57,830 nucleotides of DNA, from contig JAISXP010000176.1 in NCBI GenBank assembly GCA_031270465.1, positions 1-57,830 of the forward strand, given 5' to 3'. Numbering within the stretch: the stretch's first letter is position 1; every line of letters starts with the position of its first letter. Shown here piece by piece: positions 41,206 through 50,234 of this stretch. The DNA comes from Tannerella sp. (GTDB taxonomy: Bacteria > Bacteroidota > Bacteroidia > Bacteroidales > Tannerellaceae). The translations under genes were made by a program, and so were the position numbers. The notes under the pieces were generated by a model, which had not been told where the DNA came from, ran no database searches, and worked only from the letters and a program-made list of their open reading frames with translations.

Positions 41206-42996
41206 TCACCAGCCCGGATTCTGCGCCATCGGCTTATCCTTGTTCGTGTCGATCACGACCTGCGGGATCGGCCAGAGGTTGAAGGGCTTCGTCAGCGTTG
41301 CACGCGGGTCGTCCCAGTAGGCGTACTTCTTGATACGGTCTACGGCTACCGTCCCGCCCATGCGCAGCAGGGTGTTCCAGCGCGTTTCTTCGTAGACGAG
41401 TTCGCGGGCACGTTCGTCGAGAATCAGGTCGAGGCCGACGTCCGATGCCTGTACCATGTAGCTGCATTTGGCGCGCGTACGCAGTAGGTTGATGTCCGCC
41501 GCCGCACCCGCGTTATCGCCGCCGCGCCATTTGGCTTCGGCACGCAACAGGATGGTTTCCGGCAGACGGATAAGGTATTCGTCGCGGAAAAGGTTGCTGC
41601 GGTTTTCACCGTCGGCCAGGCCGGTATACTTGTCCGTCGCAATCTTGCAGGAGACGGGATAGACCTGCGTTGCGGCCACATCGACGGCGTCCTGGCTCTG
41701 TCCTTCACGGTTGAGTACGCTCCAGGGGATGGCTTTGCCGTAGTATTCCGACGAGGGGTTGTTGCCGAGGAACGTCCTGCGCAGCACGGCTTCGGAGTTG
41801 CGCAGGTCATCCGCCCACTTGCCCTCATAGACGATGTCGCGGGTGTAGAAGGTCGGCATGACCTGTACAATACCGCGTCCTCCCACATCTTCCATCGTTC
41901 CGCCGGCATGGCTGGCCAGTGGGTCGCGGAATACTGGCCCGAATACACGGGAATACTGCAGCTTGGACTGCCCGTCTTCCTTCCTGTACGCCGCATAGTC
42001 TGTCTGTGCGCACCAGATGGCTTCGCGGTTACCTTCCTGGTAGTTCTGATTGCCTTCCTGAAACAAATCCCAATACACGTTGCCTTCCAGCGGATAGCCG
42101 GCTGCCGAATAGAGGCGGTCGGGAGTCTGTTCGGCTACGTTTTGAGTATAATAGAAGTCGGGATTCTCGTTTTTCCGCGAGCCGAAACGTTCGGTCATCA
42201 GGCTGTACGTCCCGCCGTCGATAAGCTGGCCGGCGTATGCGATCGCCTTGTCGTATGCGGCTTTCGATTCGCCGGAGTTGCCTTCTTCGGTAAGCGCCAC
42301 GCCCCTGTCGATGTACAGCTGTACGAGGTTGTGCTGCGCCGCGCCGCGCGTCAGCCGGCCGGGATGCGCCGTCGTTTCGGGCAGGTCGTTCAGTATGGCC
42401 TCCAGTTCGTCGATGGCAAACTGGTAGGTGGCCACACGGCTTGCCCGCTCGAAGTCGTAGCGCGGCGATGTCGTGATTTCCGTCACGATGGGTACGCCGC
42501 CATACAGTTCGCCGAGGTTGCGGTAGCAGAACGCGCGGAAGAAACGCGCCTGCGCCACGGCATACGCCCTGTCGGCTGCCGACGCCCAGGCGATTTGCGG
42601 CAGTTCGGCGGCATACAGCGCAAGGTTTGCCTTGGCGATCAACTGATACCAGTGCGAATAGTTGTTGTAGAACTCTTCTCTTGTGGCGTTCAGCGTGCCG
42701 TAGTCGTTGAAACGGTTGCCGCGGCGAATGGTAGCCACGTCGTACATGTCGGTGCCGTTGCCTCCGCGAAATACGAATGACGTGTTGTTTTCTTCCACCA
42801 TGCAGAACATCACGCGAACATGCGAATAGCAGGAGACGAGTACCTGGTCGACCTGTTCGGAGGTCGAGAAGGCGTTGTCGACCGTGTAGAATGTTTCCGG
42901 ATTTTCTTCCAGAAACGCGCTGTCGTTGCAACCAGTCCATGCCAGCAGCGCAGCCAGCAGAATGAAACTCTTGTATAATTTTTTTATCTTTTCCAT
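41206..42996 (-). CDS. SusD/RagB-family nutrient-binding outer-membrane lipoprotein
   Basis: A 596-residue surface lipoprotein forming the lid over its SusC partner. The lipobox AWTGCND puts the acylated Cys at about 23. TPR-like helices follow (YSHWYQLIAKANLALYAAEL, ARFFRAFCYRNLGELYGGVP), and the C-terminus ends LWPIPQVVIDTNKDKPMAQ then NPGW, typical of the family. It starts 21 bases after susC. No glycoside hydrolase, sulfatase, peptidase, ECF sigma or anti-sigma factor is next to the pair, so the substrate cannot be inferred. Confidence 0.95.
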   Translation of the reverse strand: MEKIKKLYKSFILLAALLAWTGCNDSAFLEENPETFYTVDNAFSTSEQVDQVLVSCYSHVRVMFCMVEENNTSFVFRGGNGTDMYDVATIRRGNRFNDYGTLNATREEFYNNYSHWYQLIAKANLALYAAELPQIAWASAADRAYAVAQARFFRAFCYRNLGELYGGVPIVTEITTSPRYDFERASRVATYQFAIDELEAILNDLPETTAHPGRLTRGAAQHNLVQLYIDRGVALTEEGNSGESKAAYDKAIAYAGQLIDGGTYSLMTERFGSRKNENPDFYYTQNVAEQTPDRLYSAAGYPLEGNVYWDLFQEGNQNYQEGNREAIWCAQTDYAAYRKEDGQSKLQYSRVFGPVFRDPLASHAGGTMEDVGGRGIVQVMPTFYTRDIVYEGKWADDLRNSEAVLRRTFLGNNPSSEYYGKAIPWSVLNREGQSQDAVDVAATQVYPVSCKIATDKYTGLADGENRSNLFRDEYLIRLPETILLRAEAKWRGGDNAGAAADINLLRTRAKCSYMVQASDVGLDLILDERARELVYEETRWNTLLRMGGTVAVDRIKKYAYWDDPRATLTKPFNLWPIPQVVIDTNKDKPMAQNPGW

Positions 42997-43017
42997 AGTT
43001 ATGTCAATGTATGAAAG

Positions 43018-46000
43018 TTAGAAACTAATATTTGCACCCAGCGAAAGGGTTGTCATCACGGGATAGTCGCCGGCGCGTACGCCATTTCCTATCTCCGGGT
43101 CGCCGCCTTCCCAGCCGGTAATCGTAAAGAGATTCTTTCCGGAGAGAAACAGTTTCAGGTTCTGTATTTTCAGATTCCTGACCCACGGTTCGCGGAAGGT
43201 GTACGAGAGGGTGACGTCCTGAAGGCGAACGAAGGTGCGGCTCTGCAGTCCCTGGAAACGGCTGTCGCCGGCAAACGTGGCCGCCGTATAGACGTTGCTT
43301 TTGTTTTCGGGCGTCCACCAGGGGATGTAAATGCTGTTGCTGTTGAACAGGCCGGAGCCGCTCGTCATATAGGCGGCCGCATTGCTTTTCAGGAAATATC
43401 CGCCTCCTCCGAACGTGCCGGTCAGCATGGCGTACAGATCCCAGTTTTTGTACGAAAGCGTATTGCTCATGTTCAGCTTGAAGTTGGGTCGGTCGTATCC
43501 CAGTATTTCGCGGTCTTCCGCCCCTATACTTCCGTTGCCGTCCACGTCCTTGTATTTGGGTACGCCGGGCGTTGCGCCGGTCATCTGGATGTAGGCCGCA
43601 TCGCCTTCCTGCACGATACCGTCCTGTACGAAGCCGTAAATAGCGCCCAGCGACTTGCCGATAAAGCGGCTGTTGGCGATGTCGTCGTCCTCCTGTCCGT
43701 CGCCGTCGATGTCGTCGCCGTAGAGATGGATGAGTTTGTTGCGGTTCAGCCAGAAGGTAAGTCCCGTCGTCCATGTCAGGTCGCGGTTCTCGACGTTGAC
43801 CGTGCGGAGCGTCAACTCAACACCCGTGTTACCGATTTCACCCATCGACGATTTCATCTGCTTGAAGCCGGTCATCACCGGAATGTTTCGGTCGAAAATC
43901 TGGTCGGTGGTACGTGAGAAATACAGGTCGGCGTCGAAGAAGATACGGTTCTCGAGCCAGGCCGACTCGAAGCCCGTGTTCCACGACGAGGTCGATTCCC
44001 ATCCCAGCGAGGCGTTGCCCAGCGCGCCGGCGGTGATGCCGTAGAGGATATCGCTGTTGCCGAACTCGTAGCGTACGCCGCCCGTCGAACCGTTGTTGAT
44101 GGTCGAAAGCGTGCCGTACGGGCCCAGTCCCTGGTTGCCGTTTTTACCGTACGACAGTTTCAACTTCAGGCTGTTCAGCACTTCCAGCGACTTCATGAAC
44201 GATTCTTCGGTCACTCTCCAGGCCAGACCTGCTGCGGCGAAGTTACCCCATTTGTTGTCCGCCCCGAAGACCGAAGCGCCGTCGCGACGGTACGAAGCTG
44301 TCAGGAAATAGCGGTTGTCGAACGCATAGGATGCCCGCCCGAAATATCCGATATTGGAACGTTGATCCTTACTGATTTCCACTTTCTGCGTAGTCGCCTT
44401 GTGCAGTCCGTTAATGCCTAACGTCGTATTTCCGTTAGCGGCATAGTCGCTTCCGCGTGAAATGATCTGTTCCCAGTTTCTGCGGTCGCGGGTAGCTACT
44501 GCCGTTATGTCGACAGCATGTTTCCCGAAAACGTTTTTGTACGTCAGGATGTTGTCGATGAGCCAGCTGCCGGTGGAATTGTTGTTGATATTTCCGTTGG
44601 CGCTGCTCAGCAGGCTCTGGTATGTGGCCGGCGAATAGCGGGCCGGATCATCGTATGCACCCTCCTTTACGTAGTGCGTTTCGTAATAGAAGTCACCCGA
44701 CTGGTTTTTACTCAGGTTACCCGCAAAGTTGAAGCGGTAGCTCAGCCCTTCGATCCAGGGTACTTTGACGACGGCAAAGGCGTTGAGGCGGAAATTGTTC
44801 CTCACGTCCACATTGTCGTGCGAACCGTTCGTGACGCCCCACAGAGGATGTGTCCCCGACTGAGTATAGGGATATTTTTCAATCAGCCCGTTTTCCTCGT
44901 CGCGATAGTTGACGCCGTATGGCGACATGACGTAGGCGTTCGACAGGCTTGCACCCGCACCGGAGTAATCCGAGCGCGTGTATGCACCGTCCAGACCGAT
45001 TTGCAGCCAGTCGGTGATGTCGGTACTGACCTTCCCCAGAATGGATACGCGGTCATAATCGTCGCCAACCACAATGCCCTGATTTTTCGCGTAGGAAGAG
45101 GACAGGTAGTAGTTCGCCCGGTCGCTTGCGCCCGAAACGGACACCTGATAGTCCTGCAGATAACCCGTGTGGGTAGCCAGGTCGAACCAGTCGGTAGACT
45201 TTCCGGCATTCATGTTTTCCGTTTCCTGCGGTTTCATCCACGAGAGGTCGGTGTTGTTGTTACGCGCCAGCACGGATTCGAGCCACTGGTCGGGCGTCAT
45301 CAGTTCCGGGCGGTTCTGCCACAGTTCCATGCTTCCCGAAGCGTTGAAGGTGACTACCGGCTTGCCCGTCCGTCCCTTTCTCGTGGTGATGATGATCACG
45401 CCGTTAGCCGAACGCGAACCGTAGGCGGCTGCCGAGGTAGCATCCTTCAGGATGTCATACGAAGCAATGTCGTTCGGGTTGATGTCGTTCAGGCTGCCCA
45501 TGTAAATAACGCCATCGACCACAATCAGCGGGTCGTTGGAGCCGGAGATGGACTTCTGTCCGCGCAGCTGCATGGACGGCTGTCCGCCGGCGGAGTTCGT
45601 CGCGCCGATGTCCAGACCGGCAACATTACCCTTGAGGGCTTCGAGCGCGTTGAGGTTGGGCGCCAGCGCAAGGGGCGAGTTCTCGAGCCGGACGGAAGCT
45701 ACCGATCCGGTGAAGTCCTGCCGTTTGGCCGTACCGTAACCGATGACGATGACCTCGTCCAGCGCCTGCAAATTTTCCTGCAGAGTGATTTGCAGTTGCG
45801 TCTGATTTCCTACGGCGATTTCCTGCGTGATGTACCCGATGAAGGAAATTTGCAGGACGGCATTGGCCGATACCGACAGCGTGAACTTTCCGTCCACGCC
45901 GGTGATGGTGCCGTTTGTCGTTCCTTTTTCAACGACATTGGCGCCGATAACACTTTCTCCGGTTTCGTCGAATACGGTGCCGGAGATCTGTTTTCCGGTC

Positions 46001-46125
46001 TGTTGCGCGAACATCAGGAGGGGACATGCCACCAGCGCGATCACGCAAACAAGCAAAGAAAACCGTCTTTTGTGGCTGCGTCCGTATGCGCAGCAGGGTT
46101 GTTTCTGTTTAAAAATGCAATTCAT
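43018..46125 (-). CDS. SusC/RagA-family TonB-linked outer-membrane transporter
   Basis: A 1035-residue TonB-dependent porter. In order: a signal peptide (to about 40, cleavage near MFAQQ), a carboxypeptidase-regulatory-like domain (GKQISGTVFDETGESVIGAN), a TonB box region (LDEVIVIGYGTAKRQDFTGS), the plug (SISGSNDPLIVVDGVIYMG, with ANGVIIITTRKG), and a 22-strand barrel ending LGANISF. There is no N-terminal signalling domain for an anti-sigma factor. It pairs with the SusD gene immediately downstream. Confidence 0.96.
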   Translation of the reverse strand: MNCIFKQKQPCCAYGRSHKRRFSLLVCVIALVACPLLMFAQQTGKQISGTVFDETGESVIGANVVEKGTTNGTITGVDGKFTLSVSANAVLQISFIGYITQEIAVGNQTQLQITLQENLQALDEVIVIGYGTAKRQDFTGSVASVRLENSPLALAPNLNALEALKGNVAGLDIGATNSAGGQPSMQLRGQKSISGSNDPLIVVDGVIYMGSLNDINPNDIASYDILKDATSAAAYGSRSANGVIIITTRKGRTGKPVVTFNASGSMELWQNRPELMTPDQWLESVLARNNNTDLSWMKPQETENMNAGKSTDWFDLATHTGYLQDYQVSVSGASDRANYYLSSSYAKNQGIVVGDDYDRVSILGKVSTDITDWLQIGLDGAYTRSDYSGAGASLSNAYVMSPYGVNYRDEENGLIEKYPYTQSGTHPLWGVTNGSHDNVDVRNNFRLNAFAVVKVPWIEGLSYRFNFAGNLSKNQSGDFYYETHYVKEGAYDDPARYSPATYQSLLSSANGNINNNSTGSWLIDNILTYKNVFGKHAVDITAVATRDRRNWEQIISRGSDYAANGNTTLGINGLHKATTQKVEISKDQRSNIGYFGRASYAFDNRYFLTASYRRDGASVFGADNKWGNFAAAGLAWRVTEESFMKSLEVLNSLKLKLSYGKNGNQGLGPYGTLSTINNGSTGGVRYEFGNSDILYGITAGALGNASLGWESTSSWNTGFESAWLENRIFFDADLYFSRTTDQIFDRNIPVMTGFKQMKSSMGEIGNTGVELTLRTVNVENRDLTWTTGLTFWLNRNKLIHLYGDDIDGDGQEDDDIANSRFIGKSLGAIYGFVQDGIVQEGDAAYIQMTGATPGVPKYKDVDGNGSIGAEDREILGYDRPNFKLNMSNTLSYKNWDLYAMLTGTFGGGGYFLKSNAAAYMTSGSGLFNSNSIYIPWWTPENKSNVYTAATFAGDSRFQGLQSRTFVRLQDVTLSYTFREPWVRNLKIQNLKLFLSGKNLFTITGWEGGDPEIGNGVRAGDYPVMTTLSLGANISF

Positions 46126-46538
46126 AGACTGTTTGATTTTATTTATAAATAAATTAATGTGATAATAAAACGATATGTTATCATTGTCGCGAAATCGGCA
46201 CCGGCTGTGCAGGCCGACATGTTTTTCCGGATTTATTTCAACTTGAATTCATAGGTTTTCAGAATTAAAGGATTGTGAATTGTAATGGCTGTTCGGTATG
46301 GGCAAACGGATATCGCGGGCGGAATGGTTGCTGCACCGTGTCCGCGTGCGAAGATTCGAGTTGCCGGTGCAACGCCGTGCCGGACGGCGGCATGGCAGGC
46401 CCGTGCGTATTTTGCCGGGGTGACGTATCGAATTTGTTGCAGGTATTTTTCCCCGGATAGAAAAAAATATATATATTTTGACGCTTGACGCGCTCGCGAA
46501 AACGCGAAAAAATTACGCGGACGGAAGTGTAAAAGGCT

Positions 46539-46559
46539 AAGAGAGAGAGAGAGAGAGAG
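46539..46559. repeat. (GA)10 dinucleotide tract
   Basis: An uninterrupted GA/AG run of about 20 bases, 414 bases upstream of susC and downstream of its presumed promoter. Such tracts slip during replication and could vary in length between cells. Confidence 0.9.
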
Positions 46560-46672
46560 TATCAAAATATTCGAAACAAACAAATTTATGAGGCATAAAA
46601 ATGTTTAATATTTTCATGCCTTTTGTCCCGGATACAAGCAAGGTTTCGTTTCTCATCTCTTTATAATTTGCG

Positions 46673-46680
46673 CAAAGGTA
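46673..46680 (-). promoter_or_regulatory. Candidate distal promoter for susC/susD
   Basis: The minus strand reads TACCTTTG, a full TAnnTTTG match, about 550 bases before the susC start. The -33 region is A-rich without a clear TTTG. It could alternatively be read-out from the end of the ABC exporter region. Confidence 0.35.
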
Positions 46681-46760
46681 TACGTTTTTTTTTGAATTTT
46701 CGCCGGATGCGATACAAAAAAATTTATGTCGAAGTGGAATTTAACATTTCTGCCGGTTTT

Positions 46761-48608
46761 TCAGAAGCGCTGCATGTCGCAAAGTTTTCTGTAGAAACCG
46801 TTGCGTGCGAGCAGTTCGTCGTGTTTGCCGCGTTCCGCGATTTCGCCTTCGTGCATGACGCAGATTTCGTCGGCGCCGCATATCGTGGACAGTCGATGCG
46901 CAATCACGATGGTGGTACGGTTGCGCATCAGTCGTTCGAGGGCTTCCTGCACCAGCCGTTCCGATTCGGTGTCGAGTGCGGAGGTGGCTTCGTCCAGAAT
47001 GAGTATGGGCGGATTTTTCAGGATAGCCCGCGCGATGCTGATGCGCTGGCGCTGTCCGCCGGAGAGTTTGCTGCCACGGTCGCCGATGTTGGTTTCGTAG
47101 CCGTCCGGGGTTGCGACGATAAAGTCATGCGCGTTGGCAATACGGGCGGCTTCCTGTACTTCGTCTATTGTCGCATGTTCGACGCCGAAAGCGATGTTGT
47201 TGAAAAACGTGTCGTTGAACAGGATTGCTTCCTGATTGACGTTGCCCATCAGACTGCGCAGGGCGGTCGGCGAGACGTCGCGTATATCCGTGCCGTCGAT
47301 GGTGATGCCTCCTTTCTCGATGTCGTAGAAGCGCGGCAAAAGGTCTACCAGCGTACTTTTGCCCGAGCCGGACTGTCCGACCAGCGCCACTGTTTTTCCC
47401 TTTTCGATGCGCAGTGAGACACCTTTCAGCACCCATTCGCTGCCGTACCGGAACCATACGTCGCTGTATTCGATGGCTTCGTTAAGCGCGACGGGTTTGG
47501 GATGAGGCGGGGCGGTGATGCTGTTTTCGGCCTTCAGTATTTTGTCGACCCGCTCGACCGAGGCCATTCCTTTCTGAATGGCGTAGATCGATTTGCTCAG
47601 GTCTTTGGCGGGATTGATGATGCTGTAGAAGATCACCAGATAGTAGATGAAGGCGGATGCGTTGATGACACTGTGGTTGGAGAGAATCAGCGTGCCGCCA
47701 TACCAGAGAATGATGACGATGGTGAGCGTGCCGAGAAACTCGCTCAGCGGATGCGCCATCTGCTGGCGGCGGTAGATGCGGTTGGTGGTGTGGCGAAACA
47801 TTTCGTTCGTCTGTTCGAACCTTTTCCGTATCTTTTTTTCGGCGACGAAGGCCTTTATGATGCGCAGCCCGCTCAGCGTCTCTTCTATCCGGCTCATCAG
47901 CAGCCCGAATTGCGCCTGTCCGAGCAGCGACTTCTTTTTCAGTTTTTTTCCCGCCTGCCCCATGACGTATCCCGCGAACGGCAGCAGAATAAGCACGAAA
48001 ACCGTCAGTTGCCAACTTATAACCAGCATGGCCACAAGGTATATGAATATGAGTATCGGGTTTTTGAACAGCATGTCTAACGAACTCATTATGGACGATT
48101 CGATTTCGTTCACGTCGCCCGATACGCGGGCGATGATGTCGCCTTTGCGTTCTTCGGAAAAAAAGCCCAGCGGCAGTTCCGTGATTTTCGCATTTATCCG
48201 GTTGCGGATGTCGCGCACGACGCCGGTACGTATCGGAATCATCGTATAGAAAGCCATGTACATGACCGTGACTTTCAGGAGCGTCGTTGCCACAAGTGCC
48301 ATGCATACGGTCAGAAGCGTGTACCGTTCGCCGTGTGTGCCGATCATGTCGTTCACGTACCAGAAGAAATTGTTCCGGGCAATTTCGGGCACGTTTTTCC
48401 ATGCATCCCACGAGCCGAAATCCCATTCCCAGGAGATATACACATACGTGGCGTCGCCCGTCTTGAACAGGATGTCGAGTATGGGCATGATCAGTGCAAA
48501 GGAAAAGACGTTCAGTATTGCAGAGAGAATATTGAATACGATGTTCATGACCAGATACTTTTTGTATGGCGGCACGAAACGTTTCAGTACGCGAAAAAAA
48601 TCTTTCAT
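46761..48608 (-). CDS. MsbA-like ABC transporter (fused permease and ATPase)
   Basis: A 615-residue half-transporter that works as a homodimer in the inner membrane, most likely exporting lipid A core or another lipid. A six-helix transmembrane domain covers about residues 15-330. The nucleotide-binding domain has Walker A GQSGSGKST, signature LSGGQRQR, Walker B ILILDEATSALD and the switch His in IVIAHRLST. The substrate assignment rests on overall similarity to MsbA. A TATCTTTG promoter lies just upstream. Confidence 0.88.
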   Translation of the reverse strand: MKDFFRVLKRFVPPYKKYLVMNIVFNILSAILNVFSFALIMPILDILFKTGDATYVYISWEWDFGSWDAWKNVPEIARNNFFWYVNDMIGTHGERYTLLTVCMALVATTLLKVTVMYMAFYTMIPIRTGVVRDIRNRINAKITELPLGFFSEERKGDIIARVSGDVNEIESSIMSSLDMLFKNPILIFIYLVAMLVISWQLTVFVLILLPFAGYVMGQAGKKLKKKSLLGQAQFGLLMSRIEETLSGLRIIKAFVAEKKIRKRFEQTNEMFRHTTNRIYRRQQMAHPLSEFLGTLTIVIILWYGGTLILSNHSVINASAFIYYLVIFYSIINPAKDLSKSIYAIQKGMASVERVDKILKAENSITAPPHPKPVALNEAIEYSDVWFRYGSEWVLKGVSLRIEKGKTVALVGQSGSGKSTLVDLLPRFYDIEKGGITIDGTDIRDVSPTALRSLMGNVNQEAILFNDTFFNNIAFGVEHATIDEVQEAARIANAHDFIVATPDGYETNIGDRGSKLSGGQRQRISIARAILKNPPILILDEATSALDTESERLVQEALERLMRNRTTIVIAHRLSTICGADEICVMHEGEIAERGKHDELLARNGFYRKLCDMQRF

Positions 48609-48633
48609 CGGATACGTTTTTTTTTGACAGCGG

Positions 48634-48641
48634 CAAAGATA
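48634..48641 (-). promoter_or_regulatory. Candidate promoter -7 element for the ABC exporter
   Basis: The minus strand reads TATCTTTG 26 bases before the exporter start, a full TAnnTTTG match. Just upstream (plus coordinates 48655-48679) is a tandem GAATTTTGAATC-type repeat. Confidence 0.5.
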
Positions 48642-48737
48642 CGTATAAAATCCCGAATTTTGAATCTTGAATTTTGAATCCCTCCCCCCTACTCACATGC
48701 AGGTAATTTTACACACAAAAATACATAAAAGCAGGTA

Positions 48738-48768
48738 TTGCCGGATACAAATGGACAGTGCACCTTTG
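48738..48768 (+). promoter_or_regulatory. Candidate promoter for the flavodoxin gene
   Basis: TTG at 48738-48740 and CACCTTTG at 48761-48768, 20 bases apart. The TA of the consensus is replaced by CA, so it is a weak match. The ATG at 48795 is 26 bases on. Confidence 0.35.
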
Positions 48769-48794
48769 TTCCATAAATTTTAAAAGAGATATTT

Positions 48795-49301
48795 ATGAGT
48801 AAAATTGGAATTTTTTACGGGACATCCGGGGGCAACACGAAAGATATTGCCGGACGGATTGGTGCGAAACTGAATGTGAACGGCGCGGATATACGTGATG
48901 TGGCGTCGGTGAAAAAGAATGACTTGCTGCCGTACGACGTACTGCTGTTCGGCAGTTCCACATGGGGTCTGGGCGATTTGCAGGACGACTGGGAAGGATT
49001 CATCAGAGAGGTCGCTTCGGCCGATCTGTCAGGGAAGAAGGTGGCACTGTTCGGCTGCGGCGACTCGTCGTCCTATCCCGACACTTTCTGCAATGCGGTG
49101 GGGATAATATACAGGGCGGTGAAAGACAGGGCTACAGTTGTCGGCTTTACCGCTACGGACGGCTACATGTTCGACGATTCCGAAGCCGTCGTCGACGGGC
49201 GGTTTGCCGGTCTGCTCATCGACGAAGACAACGAAAGCGACCAGACCGAAGCACGTATCGACCGCTGGGTTGAGCAACTCGAAAAGGAACTGACATCATG
49301 A
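48795..49301 (+). CDS. fldA: Flavodoxin
   Basis: A 168-residue long-chain flavodoxin, an FMN electron carrier that replaces ferredoxin, often under iron limitation. The phosphate loop GIFYGTSGGNTKDIA is at about 4-18. The first FMN loop GSSTWGLGDLQDDW carries the stacking Trp at about 57, and FGCGDSSSYPDTFCNAVG the second. The long-chain insert with DSEAVVDGRFAGLLIDEDNE is present. It overlaps the next gene by four bases. Confidence 0.95.
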   Translation: MSKIGIFYGTSGGNTKDIAGRIGAKLNVNGADIRDVASVKKNDLLPYDVLLFGSSTWGLGDLQDDWEGFIREVASADLSGKKVALFGCGDSSSYPDTFCNAVGIIYRAVKDRATVVGFTATDGYMFDDSEAVVDGRFAGLLIDEDNESDQTEARIDRWVEQLEKELTS

Positions 49302-49627
49302 GGGTTTTCAAGTGCAGTGCCTGCTCGAAAATACACGTCGAAGCCGGTAACGTGCTCATCCATTTCCCTTCTCCGGAGCGATTGAGGAAATTCCTGGATT
49401 ACCTCGAATCCATTGACGCCGATCATTATGCGGCGCTCAACCGGAGCCGAGGGCTGGAAAAGGATATTTACCTGCCTGCGGGCGACCGGCTGTCCGTCAA
49501 CATGGCTTTTTCCGTCGCGGAGTTTGAAGAACTGAAGCGCGCGGTGCGCAATTATCTGGCCGGATACGAACCGGACAAATTGTCTTTTGCCGGCCTCCTC
49601 GCACTCTCGAAAGCCGGACTGAACTGA
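49298..49627 (+). CDS. Conserved hypothetical protein with N-terminal CxxC
   Basis: A 109-residue protein whose ATG overlaps the flavodoxin TGA, indicating coupled translation. It begins RVFKCSACSKIHVEAGNVLI; the CSAC pair could bind zinc or a redox metal. A helical middle (ERLRKFLDYLESID) and a final helix-rich part follow. I do not recognise the family with certainty; similar small CxxC proteins occur beside flavodoxin genes in Bacteroidales. A role linked to flavodoxin is an inference from the overlap. Confidence 0.7.
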   Translation: MRVFKCSACSKIHVEAGNVLIHFPSPERLRKFLDYLESIDADHYAALNRSRGLEKDIYLPAGDRLSVNMAFSVAEFEELKRAVRNYLAGYEPDKLSFAGLLALSKAGLN

Positions 49628-49645
49628 AACGGATGACGGAAATCA

Positions 49646-49680
49646 CGGCACATGTTTCGGAAATTCCGGAACATGTGCCG
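49646..49680. other. Long inverted repeat after the flavodoxin pair
   Basis: CGGCACATGTT at 49646-49656 pairs with AACATGTGCCG at 49670-49680, and the inner TCGGA/TTCCGG extends the stem. There is no T run, so it is a palindrome or RNA-stabilising hairpin, not an obvious terminator. Confidence 0.6.
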
Positions 49681-49701
49681 AAAACTTCGGGAGAATGAAA
49701 T

Positions 49702-49748
49702 CACCGTTCGGACAAAGTTTCACCACGTCCGAACGGTGTATCGTTTTT
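49702..49748 (+). terminator. Terminator between the flavodoxin pair and the B12 locus
   Basis: CACCGTTCGGAC at 49702-49713 pairs perfectly over 12 bases with GTCCGAACGGTG at 49727-49738; the loop is 13 bases and GTTTTT follows at about 49743. It insulates the riboswitch transcript from upstream reading. Confidence 0.7.
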
Positions 49749-49780
49749 AATGGCTCGAAAAAACTTGTCCCGCGATTTTT

Positions 49781-49807
49781 TTTGTTTCGAAAAAACATCT
49801 ATCTTTG
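49781..49807 (+). promoter_or_regulatory. Candidate promoter of the cobalamin locus
   Basis: TATCTTTG at 49800-49807 is a full -7 match, with TTTG at 49781-49784 inside a T run as the -33 candidate (spacing shorter than usual). The transcript would begin just before the riboswitch. Confidence 0.5.
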
Positions 49808-49820
49808 TCCCCGGATTTTG

Positions 49821-50072
49821 GTGATGCCGCTTCCTTTCGGAAGAAGCATTGAAAAGGGAATCAGGTGCAAATCCTGAACAGACCCGCTGCTGTAAGCTCC
49901 GCCAAAGTCCTTGAACAATACTCAATCCACTGGAAAATCGGGAACAGACGAAAAACTGTTTCGACCCGCCTCCGGGAAGGACGTTCAAGGACGGAGCAAG
50001 TCAGAAGACCTGCCAGAAACCTGAGTTTAAAGCTTTCGTGGAATAAAGCTTGAGACAGATCGGGCAGGTTGC
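49821..50072 (+). promoter_or_regulatory. Cobalamin riboswitch
   Basis: The leader holds the conserved adenosylcobalamin-class core: AAAAGGGAA near 49852-49860, the AGGTGCAAATCCTG region at 49863-49876, ACAGACCCGCTGCTGTAA at 49878-49895, and the closing AAGTCAGAAGACCTGCC at 49998-50014. When cobalamin binds, riboswitches of this class fold to shut off transcription or translation of uptake genes. ACCTGCC at 50008-50014 can pair with GGCAGGT at 50063-50069, a possible switch or P13-type element. The btuB gene starts at 50235. Confidence 0.88.
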
Positions 50073-50234
50073 CGATATGAACGACAGATTTATTTCTTAG
50101 CCTGCAAGGTTTATCCCAACATTATTTTCGGAAAGAGTTTCCGGGTTTTGTATTCATCCGGATGCGGAGTGTCGAAGCTACTTTCCGGTTTCCCGTACGA
50201 AAGCTGTTTGATTGTCTGATTTAAACGGCTTTTT

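Larger units (their letters stand above)
46126..46760. other. Long leader/intergenic region upstream of susC
   Basis: 635 bases between two minus-strand genes. It contains a (GA)n tract at 46539-46559 and a minus-strand TACCTTTG at 46673-46680, which would give susC a leader of about 540 bases. A minus-strand ORF of 116 codons (46233-46583) covers part of it but does not look like a protein. Confidence 0.5.

Noticed and set aside
44518-46152. Plus-strand ORF of 544 codons
   Set aside because: Antisense of susC; no protein-like motifs.
46233-46583. Minus-strand ORF of 116 codons with SLSLSLSL from the GA tract
   Set aside because: Composition is not protein-like and there is no recognisable domain; kept only as a note on the susC leader.
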